Of a DNA stretch of 64,000 bases, positions 23,161 through 33,325 are shown in pieces. The DNA comes from Trichosporon coremiiforme (lineage: Eukaryota; Basidiomycota; Tremellomycetes; Trichosporonales; Trichosporonaceae). Within the stretch, counting starts at the first letter, position 1, and every line of letters starts with the position of its first letter. The translations under genes were made by a program, and so were the position numbers. The stretch covers positions 152,427 to 216,426 of the forward strand of contig BCJJ01000001.1 of assembly GCA_039545355.1 (NCBI GenBank), in the 5' to 3' direction. The notes under the pieces are model-generated. The model made no database searches and was not told the DNA's origin. It saw nothing but the letters and a program-made list of their open reading frames with translations.

Positions 23161-23725
23161 TCTGGAAGTGTTAAGGAGAGTGGTGAACGAGTCGGAGTCT
23201 GAAAACAAAGTCAAGTCGGTCTACGCTTGGCTGCAAGGCGTGCTCCCAGTGGCGCTCTTCCGTTATTGCCGGCGGTTGACTTTTCCAGTCCAGCTTTAAG
23301 CGGGTCCCGCTCATTTCTGAATCGATCATCTTACGCTTACGTAAGTGCTATAGGCAGATCTCAGTCTCAGGTCCGCCCCCGCAACTCCGCTCTACGATCG
23401 TCGCCACTCGCTGCATTCCGCGTCGCCCTTGCTCCCCACGACAGTCTGCTGCTGAGGGTGGGGCTACACAGCCCGACGTTGCGGTGGCCAGTGATAAACT
23501 CGATGGGCCATCTGTTCCCTGGTTTGGATGTTCCGCACCAGTGGAGCGGTAAGTTGGAGATTCGGCACAGATTCATAGAGTGCGGGCCACGAGCTAAGAA
23601 AGATTACTACACACATCAACAAGAGAGGTTTAGATTGAATTACAAATGCGGTCGTCGTTGGGGTTCGTTCCGTGTGCTGAGGCTTATCAATCACATCTGC
23701 TTGTCAGCTATATTCACGGTGCGAG
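23161..23725. other. THR4 upstream region and 3' flank of the BTB-like gene
   Basis: This is 565 bp without a supported gene. I did not find a TGACTCA-type Gcn4 site close to the THR4 start. Confidence 0.45.
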
Positions 23726-24805
23726 TTAACTCACCCACTCCCACATCTCCGCGTCCATGTCGAGCTCGAGTCCCAGGTCGGCGACGGTGGACGCCTCGCC
23801 GAGGGCCGAGTAGCGCTTATTCCGCGCATCGACGCTCCAGTATCCCTCCGCCCATCCCGGCGCCGTCTCCCAACTCGGCTCTGGCATCTCGGTAGCCCAG
23901 AGCCTGATCAGACGTGCGCGGAGCCCGACGTGGCAGGTGGGACAGGCTTGGTCGAGGCCAGCAAGGTCTGGGTCCATTGAGCCAAGGGCGGCGGTCCAGA
24001 ATGCGTCATGCGCTTGCGGGCGTAGCTGCATGTGTCTTGTAGCGCGGGCGAGGGCTCGAACGGTCGCCTCGGCACAGTGTGCGGACCCGCACGCGGTCGC
24101 GAGGTCAGTCCGGCTGAGACCGAGATCATACTTGTCCTCGTCACCTTCCGTCGCACGGCGGTAAGCTTCGAGCGCCTGATCGCGACGATGGAAGAACTGC
24201 TTCAGCGCGATGAGCACGCGCGGAGCACGAGAGGCGAGCACGCGCTCACTCCACTCGTCCAGCTCGCCGAGGCGGCGGCACAGGAGCCGGTCTGTATACT
24301 CCGCTAATAGCTTTGTGGCGACGTCGTCAGTACACTCGAGCGAGGCGGAGGAGGAGCTCGGCGACGCATCGGGCGAGAGAGCGGGCAACGGCGGCGTGAC
24401 ACTACCATCGCGCAGGGCGTGCTCGTGCGCCAGAGCACAGAGGGTGTAGGCCCGGAAGGGGTTGGGCTCGCGTGCCGCTGCCAGCGGCGCCAGGACCTGG
24501 CCGAGATCATAGGCGCATGCCAGGTCGACGACCTCATCGATGAAGTCCGTGTCCCACATCGGCGGGCGAGAGGGGACGCCGCCCAGCGTGTCGAGAGTGT
24601 ACTTCAGCGCCGGGCCAGAGGCCATCGGCAGCGCGAGGACGGGCACCTTAGTGCCGGACTTGAGGTCCAAGTCACGGAAGTACGAGGAGTGCGTGAGCAG
24701 CGTCTCTAGGTCAGCGTGGAACGAGAGGCCGTCCGCGGCCCTAAGGATGATCGGCGCCATGTGCGGAGTCGCGTGCTGCGGGTGGAAGAAGTGCTGTGTT
24801 GACAT
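23726..24805 (-). CDS. BTB/POZ-like domain protein
   Basis: This is a 359-residue intronless frame from ATG 24805. The N-terminal part (IILRAADGLSFHADLETLLTHSSYF, then KVPVLALPMASGPALKYTLD) follows the BTB/POZ pattern, in which a short beta strand, the F-H-A-D-x-x-L-L core and the SxYFR motif precede helices. FIDEVVDLACAYDLGQVL fits the C-terminal BTB helices. The remainder is helical, with Cys pairs (CGSAHC, CPTCHVGL) that could be a small metal site or chance. Proteins of this type are frequent and rapidly evolving in basidiomycetes and mostly uncharacterised. The promoter has a TTATAG-type box near 24840. The BTB call is by pattern only. Confidence 0.6.
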   Translation of the reverse strand: MSTQHFFHPQHATPHMAPIILRAADGLSFHADLETLLTHSSYFRDLDLKSGTKVPVLALPMASGPALKYTLDTLGGVPSRPPMWDTDFIDEVVDLACAYDLGQVLAPLAAAREPNPFRAYTLCALAHEHALRDGSVTPPLPALSPDASPSSSSASLECTDDVATKLLAEYTDRLLCRRLGELDEWSERVLASRAPRVLIALKQFFHRRDQALEAYRRATEGDEDKYDLGLSRTDLATACGSAHCAEATVRALARATRHMQLRPQAHDAFWTAALGSMDPDLAGLDQACPTCHVGLRARLIRLWATEMPEPSWETAPGWAEGYWSVDARNKRYSALGEASTVADLGLELDMDAEMWEWVS

Positions 24806-25644
24806 TGTTGAGGAGAAGGAATGGGGAGGGGTGGTCTCGTTTATAGATCCCACAGAAGGTCAGAGGATACGGCGGCGCGGTATGCTCTGGAAGGCTAGGA
24901 GGGCTGAGGCGTGTTCTTTGGGGTTGGATGACATAAATCGCTGGTCAGCAGATTCACTTGATATAGTTACCAGGCTTTAGTCTGCATGTGCCTTGCGCGC
25001 CATGAGAGTGAACGCACGGTGAGCTTTTGGCTCACTACCGCCGGGATACGGTCATGCGGGTGTTATCGGGCGCCAGGCACCATCCACTTTCCTGCCAAGT
25101 TACGAGCCTAGACGAGGCTCTACGGGGTGTGGGAGTAAGGGCGAAGTCATCCTTCCGCAGGAATGTGTCGTTGTCTTTCGTACGATCCAGACCGATCAAG
25201 ATCAGCCCGACGCTGTAGTCCGGTTCGAGGCGTGACGCGCAGTTCACAGACACCGCGCTATGCGATAGCTCTTCTTACAGAGGCGCGACTTATCTTGGCC
25301 GTGCCTGCCGGCCACAGGCAGTTTCGTGCCTTCTAGAAATCGCCGGAGCTCACGCTATCACCTGCAATAGCTCTCGACTCCAACTCGAGACCAATGCTCT
25401 CGGAAACAAGCTGTGAAAGCACCACAGAATTATCCTGGAACACAGACAGCGATCCAGACTCTTTCCACTTCCGGCGATCAGGACGGGAGTAGTCACCGAC
25501 AGCGGTGGCGTCCGAGTCCGACCCGGTGCGCGAGCACCCGAGCGCGGCTGGGCGCCGCATTGGCTAGCTGAGACTTGACGAGCATGTCTTTCATCTCTTG
25601 AACCCTTCACTACAAGCATCCATGATAGTTCAATATTAAGTGCT
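24806..25644. other. Intergenic region
   Basis: This is the upstream region of the BTB-like gene and the 3' flank of the rhodanese-like gene. No gene is supported. A short inverted repeat (GAGC-TTTTG-GCTC) lies at 25021-25033. Confidence 0.4.
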
Positions 25645-26419
25645 TTACAGCTTGACGACCCTGTCGGGGAACTCGACAGCCCACGCCTTGTATCCTCCCT
25701 TCAGGACGACGGCCTGCGAACTCTTGATCCCGTTCTCGTCCAGGTAGTCCTGGTACCAGGCGGCGCAGCGGGGGCCTCGTCCTCCGGGTTTGCACGAGTT
25801 GCAGTGAAACACGACCTTGGGAATGCTGACCGTCAGCTTGGCAGAAGAAGACAAGGTAGCGAATCAGACAGTGTGTGTTCTCCTTCGCGGCCGGAGGGAG
25901 ACTCACTTCTTCAACAGAGGCGCAGAGTTAGGCACCGTCGGGTAGAAGGTCTGCGCAGGCAGGTTGATCGCAGCAGGGTGCATTGTCTTCGCATCCGGCT
26001 CCTGACATATTAGTTTCATCGTTGTTTCTACAGAGCTCAGTGCATTGGAGCAGCGGTTCGCCCATCGAAGAGTTTGGGGAACGGGGAAGGAAGATAGGCT
26101 GGTCGCGGGAAATGGCAGCTTCCCAGTCAACAGCGTAGGTGCCCTCTGAAGCGAGGCCCCAAGACCTACAGCTCGATGTTCTGGCTGAACTTTGCCCACA
26201 CGCAAGGTTACTCACGTCAATGTCTGTCCTCCTGACGTCAACAACGATGTACTCCTTGCCGGGGCCGGTAAGAGCAGCGAGCTCGGCAGCCGAGATCTCA
26301 GGCGGGTTCGACTTGCCGGCGGGGAAGTTGGCGTGCCAGGGAGCGGACATAGTGGAGTAAAGGTGGAGGCTGTGATGCTGAACACGAAGTGGTGCGCGAA
26401 GCAGGAGGAGGGAAGACAT
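25645..26419 (-). CDS. Rhodanese/Cdc25-like phosphatase (Ych1/Arr2-type)
   Basis: Small single-domain Cdc25-class rhodaneses act as phosphatases or arsenate reductases. Three exons join in frame: intron 1 is 26214/26215-26002 and intron 2 is 25906-25826 (ending GGTCAG). From the ATG at 26350 (MSAPWHANFPAG) the protein has 136 residues. An earlier in-frame start region at 26419 would add a 23-residue basic, Leu-rich leader (LLLLRAPLRVQHHSLHL) that could target mitochondria. The domain order is typical: EYIVVDVRRTDID, then INLPAQTFYP and the active-site loop VVFHCNSCKPGGRGPRC with the catalytic Cys, then AAWYQDYL and LKGGYKAW. The loop is slightly longer than the HCxxxxxR of canonical Cdc25 proteins because of CKPGG. 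The substrate is unknown. Confidence 0.87.
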
Positions 26420-26716
26420 GCAGAGCAGTCAGCTCGCAAGACGACAGCCAGTGCCGGGACTCGGTTGTCTACGGCCATCGTTGGCGCAGATGGCGAATCC
26501 GACCCCGTGGGACAGAAAGTCGAGGCATGAAGGTATTAGGACTGGGCGCAACTTCTGATTAGCGGAACTACTTTAGCTTCAGATCGCCCTACTAGTCTGA
26601 CATTCCGCAATCCGCATTTCACCTGTCCACCACCCATCGACTTAACTTCAACCATCGCCTCCAAACGAAGCAACGTCCATGTATGCAAAAGGCTGCACAG
26701 ATGGCAAAAGGATAAG

Positions 26717-26788
26717 CTTCCTGACGGAGAATCGAACTCCGATCTCCCGCGTGACAAGCGAGCATACTAGCCGTTATACGATCAGGAA
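26717..26788 (-). tRNA. tRNA-Asp (GUC), second identical copy
   Basis: Its reverse complement is identical over all 72 nt to the plus-strand tRNA-Asp at 21217-21288, including the acceptor stem, anticodon loop TTGTCAC and discriminator G. An LTR lies 68 bp upstream of its 5' end. Confidence 0.95.
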
Positions 26789-26856
26789 CCTGCGGCGTTG
26801 AACGCCTGCCTTCCTTGCGGCCCCTCGCTCAAGACTAGCGAGGAACCAGCACGAAA

Positions 26857-27216
26857 TGTAGGGATATGGAAAAACGGGAATTAATTACTATTAGGCTGCT
26901 GGACCGTTTATATTGTAATTCCAACAACGAAATGTTGGAATCTAAGTCGCTGGGTGCTCGAGTTAACGATTTGACTCGCAGCGCGACTAGACAGAACTAA
27001 TCGATTTGAGATGGGGTTGCATAGGGTGGCCAGGCGGTCGTTTGTACATCTACAGGCAACTAGAGAACAATAAGGCTAGCTGCAGACTGTCGAAAGGCGC
27101 CGGGAACGCCGAGAATGTGTGGAAGACGCATGTCATTAACGAGAACAATAGAACGTCAAAACGGGGTTGCTGCTGAGCACCGGGGTGACGGGCAAGAAAT
27201 CACATGATTTCCAACA
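26857..27216 (-). mobile_element. LTR copy B, solo LTR flanked by ACGAAA repeats
   Basis: On the plus strand the element runs from TGTAGGGATATGG to GATTTCCAACA, so it is the reverse complement of a TGTTGG...CC(T/A)ACA LTR. It matches LTR copy C along nearly its full length, including TGGAAAAACGGGAATTAATT, ACTATTAGGCTGCTGGACCG and GGGGTGACGGGCAAGAAATC. The direct repeat ACGAAA flanks both ends (26851-26856 and 27217-27222), consistent with a 5-bp target-site duplication plus one chance base. No internal retrotransposon sequence is present. Confidence 0.88.
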
Positions 27217-27541
27217 ACGAAAGCCCGAGCGTTGCGAGCGCAGGAGGCGAGTGCGTGTCTCTACCGAGTGGGATTTCTTAACGCAGAGTCGAGATGCTCA
27301 TATGGTTTGGAAGGGTTGTGACGACAAGGGAATCAACGATCAGTGCAGGTAAGTGTTCTGGGTCAGTCTCAAGCCTCCTCGATCAAAGAAGCGTGCGCAC
27401 CTTGTAAGCTTGTAGTATTGATGCATCATTGGGGGCAACCTATGGCACTATAGACTATCTACGGAAGATATAGGGACACCATGGGCAACCATGCTATGTG
27501 AAGAGGCAAACGGAAAGAGGGTCACGTCACGAATCAGAATA
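27217..27541. other. Intergenic region between LTR B and NUP98 3' end
   Basis: This is 325 bp holding the right-hand copy of the ACGAAA flank and the 3' flank of the nucleoporin gene. I see nothing else. Confidence 0.4.
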
Positions 27542-30500
27542 TTAGGCCATGATGGCAGAGAGGGAGCGCTCGAATGACTCAGTGGCGGCGCCCTGGAGGA
27601 GATGGAGACGGTCCTTGTCGACAAGAAGGTCGGAGATAGGGGGCCGCTCGATGCGGTTGTTCATGTGAAGGACAGCGCCGAGGTTCTGGAGGTTGCTGAG
27701 CATTTCGCTCAGGCTGGCAACCTGTTGCACGTCATCCTTGTTCGGGAAGAGCGCTGGGAGCAGCTGGATAACGCGAGGCACGCTCTTGCACAGGCGGTTG
27801 AGCTCCGCCTCCTCGACGGGGTCGGGGTGCGAGCCGGCGCGAAGAACGGAGGCGAGCAGCGGCTTGGTGTCGTTAATGATGTTCAGATAGTCCAGGAACA
27901 GCTTCCCACCGTACTCCCAGCCAGTAGGGTGAAGGGGCTCGAGCGCTTCACAGAGTCTTCGCAGGAGCGACTGACTGTCACGCAGAATCGCCTCGGGAGC
28001 GAGCTTCGTGATGAGGAGACGCTGAGCACGGTCGGCAAGACCAGCGCGGATGAGCTCGAAGTACTCGCGGTAAGGGTCGTTCTCGATAGCGAACTCAGCG
28101 GCCGTCGCCTCGTGCAACCAAGCCGGGGGGACCTTGAGAGTGTTCACCAAGAGCATCCGCTCAGAGTCATTGGGGTTCGGGTGGCGGAATAGAAGTTCCC
28201 GGAGTGCGTTGCGACGCGCCTCAGGAAGCTCGAGATGCAGAAGCACGAACGCGGCCCACGTCCACTGACCCTCCTCTTCCAGCTGGGCTGCGTACGAGCG
28301 CGTCAGGTTGTTCGCACTCGCACTGAACGCAACACCATCGGTATTGGGCTCCTCGCGGTCAGAGAAGTCTCGAGCCTCCAGGGCGTGGGTGAGCAGGAGG
28401 TAAAGGTGCCAGGGAAGTCGCAGGTCCGTGGGGCTCGGAGAGCAGCTGCGGGCCGAGAGAACCTCGTCAAGGGGGACGGTCAAGTCGACGAACATGCGAA
28501 TCATGTTATAAAGCACATCCGTTGGCTTGGTGGCCATATTCCATTCCCGCTCCCCATCCGGCTTCTCGAGGTACGGCGGGATCGGCTTTGCAGGGGGGTG
28601 AGAACCATCCAGCGCATGGGTGTAGGTCTCGAACACCTGCCCAACCGTCTCTTCGAACGGGCACCCGTGCCAAAGGTACAGTCCAAACGCGCGCTTCCAG
28701 TCGAGACCCTCAGCGACGAGAACATCGGGAGCGGCGTCAGCACCGTGACTAGAGTCACCCTTGGAGACGTCCGTGATGCCAGCGAGCAAGGCGTACAGAC
28801 GACGGTAATCGTATTCAATGACCGAGTTTGCCTTGAACTTCGTCCAGTCATCGAGCTGGCGGAGAACCTCAGCGCGGAAGACTTCAGGGCCGCCGGCCTG
28901 CGAGACAAGAGTGGCGAGTCGCATGTCCTTTCCGTCCAAGGCTGACTGTACAGCACGATCGGTCTGGTTGCCGGTGAGAAGGCTGAATAGCTTCGCCGGT
29001 CGGTTGTCACCTGCAGCAGCAAGATCGCCATCGACAGCAGGCGCAACAGCGTCCTCCAGCCATTTGGACAGCGCAAGCTTTCGTCGGACCTGGAACGCCC
29101 GCTCTCGAACATCGTCGGGTGTATCCGCGGGCAGACGCAGGTCGATCTCGTCGAAGAGAGCCTTGCCAAGCCGCCAGATGGTAGCCTCGTGGGAGCGGTC
29201 ACCTTCATCGAAGAGTCGCGCAAATTCCTTGAAGCGAATCTCGGTCGATGTCATGGCCATGGGCGTGCCGTCAACCTGCTCAACCTGAGAATTGTCGAGG
29301 AGGAGCGAAAGGAGACGGTCGGCCTTGGGTCGCTCGATCTCCGGGGAGTCGGCGAGTAGGTCGACTTGCTGCACGAAAACAGTTGCGTCCGAAGGCGACT
29401 GGTGCTCGGATTTCGGAGCACAGATCTTGCCGAAATGGACAAGCTCTCCGTTGGGTCCCCAGGTGCACCTGAACGAGCGGCCAAGAGCCAGACCCGCATC
29501 AACGCGGACACCCTCGTTGCCGTTCACGGAGCTTTCAGCCAGGGGAATCTTGGCGTACTTCCGCGGGTGACGGGGAGGCGGGCTCGCGAGCTCGCCGAAA
29601 GAGGCGCGCTTGACGGCCCGGTCGTCAAGCTCGTTCATGTCCTCCTCGGCTTCACCAAAACCCGCCTCGGCACGCCTACGCTCAAGGGCGTGAGCAGCCT
29701 CGAGAGCCCGCGTGCGCTGAGCCTCCGCTGTGCTGATAGACGGTACCTTGGCCTCCTGATTTGCGAAGAGGTTGGATTGCATTTTGCGAACCCTCAGCAT
29801 CCCCGTATCACCAAGCTTCTTGGAAAGAGGATTCTCCCAGCCCCGCTCGGAGACATAGCTCTCCTCATCCTCGTCGTCGTCCATCTCGTCGTAGGAATCG
29901 CCAGTCTCCTCGAGACCGCTGTCGTGGTCCATGTCGACGTCGCGATCGTGCATAGACTTCGTGGGCGGAAGGAAATCGTCCTCCTCCGATTCAGTCTCTT
30001 CCTCAATCACAGACTCGGGTGACAACTGCTTGCCCTTTCCTGTCGACGGCGAGTCGTTCATGCCCTCATCCGACTCCTCCTCGCTGTCGGCAAGGCCATA
30101 GCGGGAGAAATGCTCGACAGTGAAAGTCCACACGCCATCGTCAGAGAAGTTAACGAACTCAGTGCCGCTAACGGCTTTAACGCGCTTGATCTGGCGACGG
30201 TAGCGGGGGTCCTTGGGGTCGGTGATGGGCTGTCGGGTGGCTTTGTCGCGGGCGAAACAGTTTTCCAGGGAGATCTGGGCGGGAACGTTCAGACCCTGAC
30301 CGCGAGGGGGCTTGTTGCTGTCGTCGGGGTAGACGGTGAGTTCAAGGTCCTCGACAATGACGGTCTTGCCGAACAGGTCCTGCAACGATAGAAGATCCGT
30401 AAGGTCCACAGGTTCGAGGAACGTCACCTCACCGTAGCCCTTGCGGCCCACAGTGAAGTTCTCAAGCTTGGAGAGCTCCTGATGAGAGAGCGAGCGGAGC

Positions 30501-33325
30501 TTCTCAATCTTGGGACGGCACCAGTAGTCACCGCGCTTCAGTGGCCGCTCAGCGGTGACAGCGCGGATAGACTCCTGGACGATAGGCTGAGAGCGGCGAG
30601 TGGGCGTGTCGTCGCCGGCAAGCGCCCGCCCATTGCTAATGGACAGGGTGGGGCTCTTCGAAGCCGGGTCAGGGATGGCGGGGGTGCCATTGCCATTAAC
30701 AGAGCCGCGCAGCTGCGACTTGCCCAGAACAGACTCCAGCGGGTCCTCGCTGTTGATCGTGTTCGCCTTCGGGGTGACAGTGATCTTCTTGACGTTGGGG
30801 CGGGGGATGAAGGCGTTGGGGGAGAGAGCAGCATCAGTCAGACCGTTGTAACGGTCCGAAGGAGCAGGAGACCCGATGACGGAGCGGCTGGGAGACGCAA
30901 GAGATGGGCTGGAGGGACGATCTGACGACTGAGAAGCGTTCAGAGGCGAGGCGAAACCGCGAAGCTTCACAACACGGCCCTTGCTCGGAGTCACGCGGTA
31001 TGAGGAAGCGGTCAGAGGAGGCAGGGCAGGCTTTTTGTTGGTGCTGCCGACCTCCAGTTTCTGGCCTGAATACGCGAACAACTCGTTCTTGCCGTAGGGA
31101 TTCTGGTCCACAGACGCGGTGAGAGACGGCTGCTGAGCAGTCGACTGGCCGAGGGTGCTGCCGAAAAGACCGCCAGTCTGACCAGCAGCAGGCTGAGTGG
31201 TAGAAGCAGTGCTGCCGAACAGACCACCCGTCGCGGCCGGCTGAGACTGGTTGAGACCGCCGAAGAGACTGCCACCAGCAGCAGGCTGAGTGGTCTGCTG
31301 GTTGTTCTGGGCGCCGAAAAGGGACGATCCTCCGCCGCCGAAGAGGCTACCAGCAGGCTTAGCCTGAGTCTGGTTGTTCGCAGCCGTGTTGCCGAACAGG
31401 CCGCCGCCAGCCGTGGTATTGTTCTGCTGCTGACCGAAGCCGCCGAAGCCGGTGCCAGTGGTGGCGGGCTGGGTAGTCGTAGTAGAGCCGAACAGACCGC
31501 CCGCAGTGGTAGCGGGCTTGGCACCAAAGAGACCTCCGCCGGTGGACGCGGTGTTGGTGGTGTTGCCGAACAGACCGCCAGTAGCGGCGGGCTGGGTCGT
31601 CGTCGTGTTGTTGGTGTTGCCGAAGAGGCCACCGCCGGTCGTACCCGTCGTCGTAGCCGCGTTGTTGCCGAACAGACCTCCCGTAGCAGGCTGAGTGGTG
31701 GTAGTGGTGGTGTTGTTCTGGCCGAAGCCACCAAAGCCTCCAGTAGTGCCGGTCGTGGCGGCAGGCGTCGAGCCAAACAGGCCGCCAGCAGGCTTGTTGG
31801 CCGTGTTTCCAAACAGGCCGCCGGTTGTGCTGGTCTGCTGCTGGTTGTTCTGGCCAAAGAGAGATGTTCCTCCGCCGAGCGTGTTGTTTTGCTGGGTGCT
31901 GTTCTGTCCGAAAGCATTGTTGGTCGTGCTTCCGAAAAGACCGCCGGTGTTCTGCTGAGGTTGCTGCTGTTGGTTCTGCTGCTGGCCAAAGCCGAACCCA
32001 GTTGAGCCAGTGTTGCTCTGACCGAAACCGGTCGTGTTGTTGGTCTGACCGAACCCAGTCGTCGTGGTCGACGTCGAACCAAAAGCGGGCTTGGCACCGA
32101 ATCCGCCAAACCCGGAGGTCGTTCCCTGCTGCTGCTGGTTGTTCTGGCCAAAGCCGGACGTGTTGTTGTTGGAGCTGCCGAACAGGCCACCAGACGAAGT
32201 GTTGTTCTGCTGCTGGCCAAACAGACCACCGCCCGTGTTGGTGTTGGCAGCCTGGCCAAAGCCGCCGGTCGTGTTCTGCTGCTGGCCAAACACGCTACCC
32301 GTATTGTTTTGCTGCCCGAATCCGCCGGAAGTGCTGCCAAAGCCTCCGCTCGTGTTGCCGAAGCCGCTCGTGGTTCCGGAGGTGCTGCCAAAGAGACCGC
32401 CCGCGGGCTTAGCGCCGAAACCCGTATTTTGCTGTGTAGGCTGGCCGAACGTCGAACCGGTCGAGCCGAAACCGCCCGTGGTGTTCGTCGTCGTCTGGCC
32501 GAAACCTCCCGTCGCCGCAGCGGGCTGTGCAGTAGGCTCCTTGCGGTTCTGCTGGTAGTCGAGCATACGCAGCTCCTCGAAGCTTCCACCCTTGTAGGCG
32601 TCCATGGCACTAATCACATGGAACAAATGCGGCGGCAAGGGGTCCTTGTTGAGAGGTCCAGATGGGTCACGCTGCCAAGTGGGCTGATAAGGAGGAGCCG
32701 CGGTTCCCGTCTGAGGGCAAGGGGGGAGAGGGCCGGGAGTGTAATTGTGGACCTGGTTGCTAGGACCGGCAGCGTTCTGCGAAGAGCCGAAAGTGGTGGT
32801 CTGAGGCTGTCCAAAGAGGCCACCAGAGGATGTCGAACCAAATCCGGTCGTAGGCTTGCTGCCAAACAAACCACCGCTGGACGCGTTATTGTTTCCGAAG
32901 GAAGAGGTGGTTCCGGTGTTGCTTCCGAAAGTTGATGTGTTGTTGTTGCTTCCGAACAAGCCGCCGCCGGTGTTGGTGGTGGTACCGCCGAAGGGCGACG
33001 AGCCGGTAGCACCGAAGGTGGGGCGAGAGCCGAACGTGCTGGTCTGCTGGTTGTTCTGCTGTCCAAATCCACCGCCGCCAAACCCGGAGGTCTGGTTGGA
33101 AGCAGACCCAAACAAGCCGCCACCAGAGTTCTGCTGCGGCTGTTGCTGCTGCTGTCCGAAACCACCGGTGTTTTGCTGTTGGCCGAAGCCGCCTGAGCTG
33201 TTAGCGCGCACGAACAGTCTCTTCAATAGCCCACCGCTAGATTGACCAAAGCCTCCGGAGGTGCCGCTTCCGAAGAGGCCCCCCGGCTTCTGCTGGTTGT
33301 TCTGGCCCCACGATGACCCAAACAT
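27542..33325 (-). CDS. Nup98-Nup96 precursor nucleoporin (Nup145/Nup189)
   Basis: The precursor is autoproteolysed into a mobile FG nucleoporin and a scaffold subunit of the Y (Nup84/Nup107) complex. The N-terminal 780 residues are GLFG and FG repeats. A GLEBS motif (EELRMLDYQQNRK, about residue 250) is the Rae1/Gle2 binding site. The autoproteolytic domain is marked by GDYWCRPKIEKLRSLSHQEL and by the cleavage motif in TVEHFSRYGLAD at about residue 1057 (cut between F and S). An acidic linker and the helical Nup96 part (ending RPPISDLLVDKDRL) follow. A 42-nt in-frame intron (33234-33193, GTGGGC donor) near the 5' end would otherwise insert a non-FG stretch (LLKRLFVRAN) in the repeats; removing it leaves 1913 residues. 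FG-repeat mRNA makes small extra introns hard to exclude. Confidence 0.95.
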   Translation of the reverse strand: MFGSSWGQNNQQKPGGLFGSGTSGGFGQSSGGLLKRLFVRANSSGGFGQQQNTGGFGQQQQQPQQNSGGGLFGSASNQTSGFGGGGFGQQNNQQTSTFGSRPTFGATGSSPFGGTTTNTGGGLFGSNNNTSTFGSNTGTTSSFGNNNASSGGLFGSKPTTGFGSTSSGGLFGQPQTTTFGSSQNAAGPSNQVHNYTPGPLPPCPQTGTAAPPYQPTWQRDPSGPLNKDPLPPHLFHVISAMDAYKGGSFEELRMLDYQQNRKEPTAQPAAATGGFGQTTTNTTGGFGSTGSTFGQPTQQNTGFGAKPAGGLFGSTSGTTSGFGNTSGGFGSTSGGFGQQNNTGSVFGQQQNTTGGFGQAANTNTGGGLFGQQQNNTSSGGLFGSSNNNTSGFGQNNQQQQGTTSGFGGFGAKPAFGSTSTTTTGFGQTNNTTGFGQSNTGSTGFGFGQQQNQQQQPQQNTGGLFGSTTNNAFGQNSTQQNNTLGGGTSLFGQNNQQQTSTTGGLFGNTANKPAGGLFGSTPAATTGTTGGFGGFGQNNTTTTTTQPATGGLFGNNAATTTGTTGGGLFGNTNNTTTTQPAATGGLFGNTTNTASTGGGLFGAKPATTAGGLFGSTTTTQPATTGTGFGGFGQQQNNTTAGGGLFGNTAANNQTQAKPAGSLFGGGGSSLFGAQNNQQTTQPAAGGSLFGGLNQSQPAATGGLFGSTASTTQPAAGQTGGLFGSTLGQSTAQQPSLTASVDQNPYGKNELFAYSGQKLEVGSTNKKPALPPLTASSYRVTPSKGRVVKLRGFASPLNASQSSDRPSSPSLASPSRSVIGSPAPSDRYNGLTDAALSPNAFIPRPNVKKITVTPKANTINSEDPLESVLGKSQLRGSVNGNGTPAIPDPASKSPTLSISNGRALAGDDTPTRRSQPIVQESIRAVTAERPLKRGDYWCRPKIEKLRSLSHQELSKLENFTVGRKGYGEVTFLEPVDLTDLLSLQDLFGKTVIVEDLELTVYPDDSNKPPRGQGLNVPAQISLENCFARDKATRQPITDPKDPRYRRQIKRVKAVSGTEFVNFSDDGVWTFTVEHFSRYGLADSEEESDEGMNDSPSTGKGKQLSPESVIEEETESEEDDFLPPTKSMHDRDVDMDHDSGLEETGDSYDEMDDDEDEESYVSERGWENPLSKKLGDTGMLRVRKMQSNLFANQEAKVPSISTAEAQRTRALEAAHALERRRAEAGFGEAEEDMNELDDRAVKRASFGELASPPPRHPRKYAKIPLAESSVNGNEGVRVDAGLALGRSFRCTWGPNGELVHFGKICAPKSEHQSPSDATVFVQQVDLLADSPEIERPKADRLLSLLLDNSQVEQVDGTPMAMTSTEIRFKEFARLFDEGDRSHEATIWRLGKALFDEIDLRLPADTPDDVRERAFQVRRKLALSKWLEDAVAPAVDGDLAAAGDNRPAKLFSLLTGNQTDRAVQSALDGKDMRLATLVSQAGGPEVFRAEVLRQLDDWTKFKANSVIEYDYRRLYALLAGITDVSKGDSSHGADAAPDVLVAEGLDWKRAFGLYLWHGCPFEETVGQVFETYTHALDGSHPPAKPIPPYLEKPDGEREWNMATKPTDVLYNMIRMFVDLTVPLDEVLSARSCSPSPTDLRLPWHLYLLLTHALEARDFSDREEPNTDGVAFSASANNLTRSYAAQLEEEGQWTWAAFVLLHLELPEARRNALRELLFRHPNPNDSERMLLVNTLKVPPAWLHEATAAEFAIENDPYREYFELIRAGLADRAQRLLITKLAPEAILRDSQSLLRRLCEALEPLHPTGWEYGGKLFLDYLNIINDTKPLLASVLRAGSHPDPVEEAELNRLCKSVPRVIQLLPALFPNKDDVQQVASLSEMLSNLQNLGAVLHMNNRIERPPISDLLVDKDRLHLLQGAATESFERSLSAIMA

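Noticed and set aside
31012..32610. 532-codon minus-strand frame in the nucleoporin repeats
   Set aside because: It is an alternative frame of the FG-repeat DNA; the FG frame carries the GLEBS and HFS motifs and is the real one.
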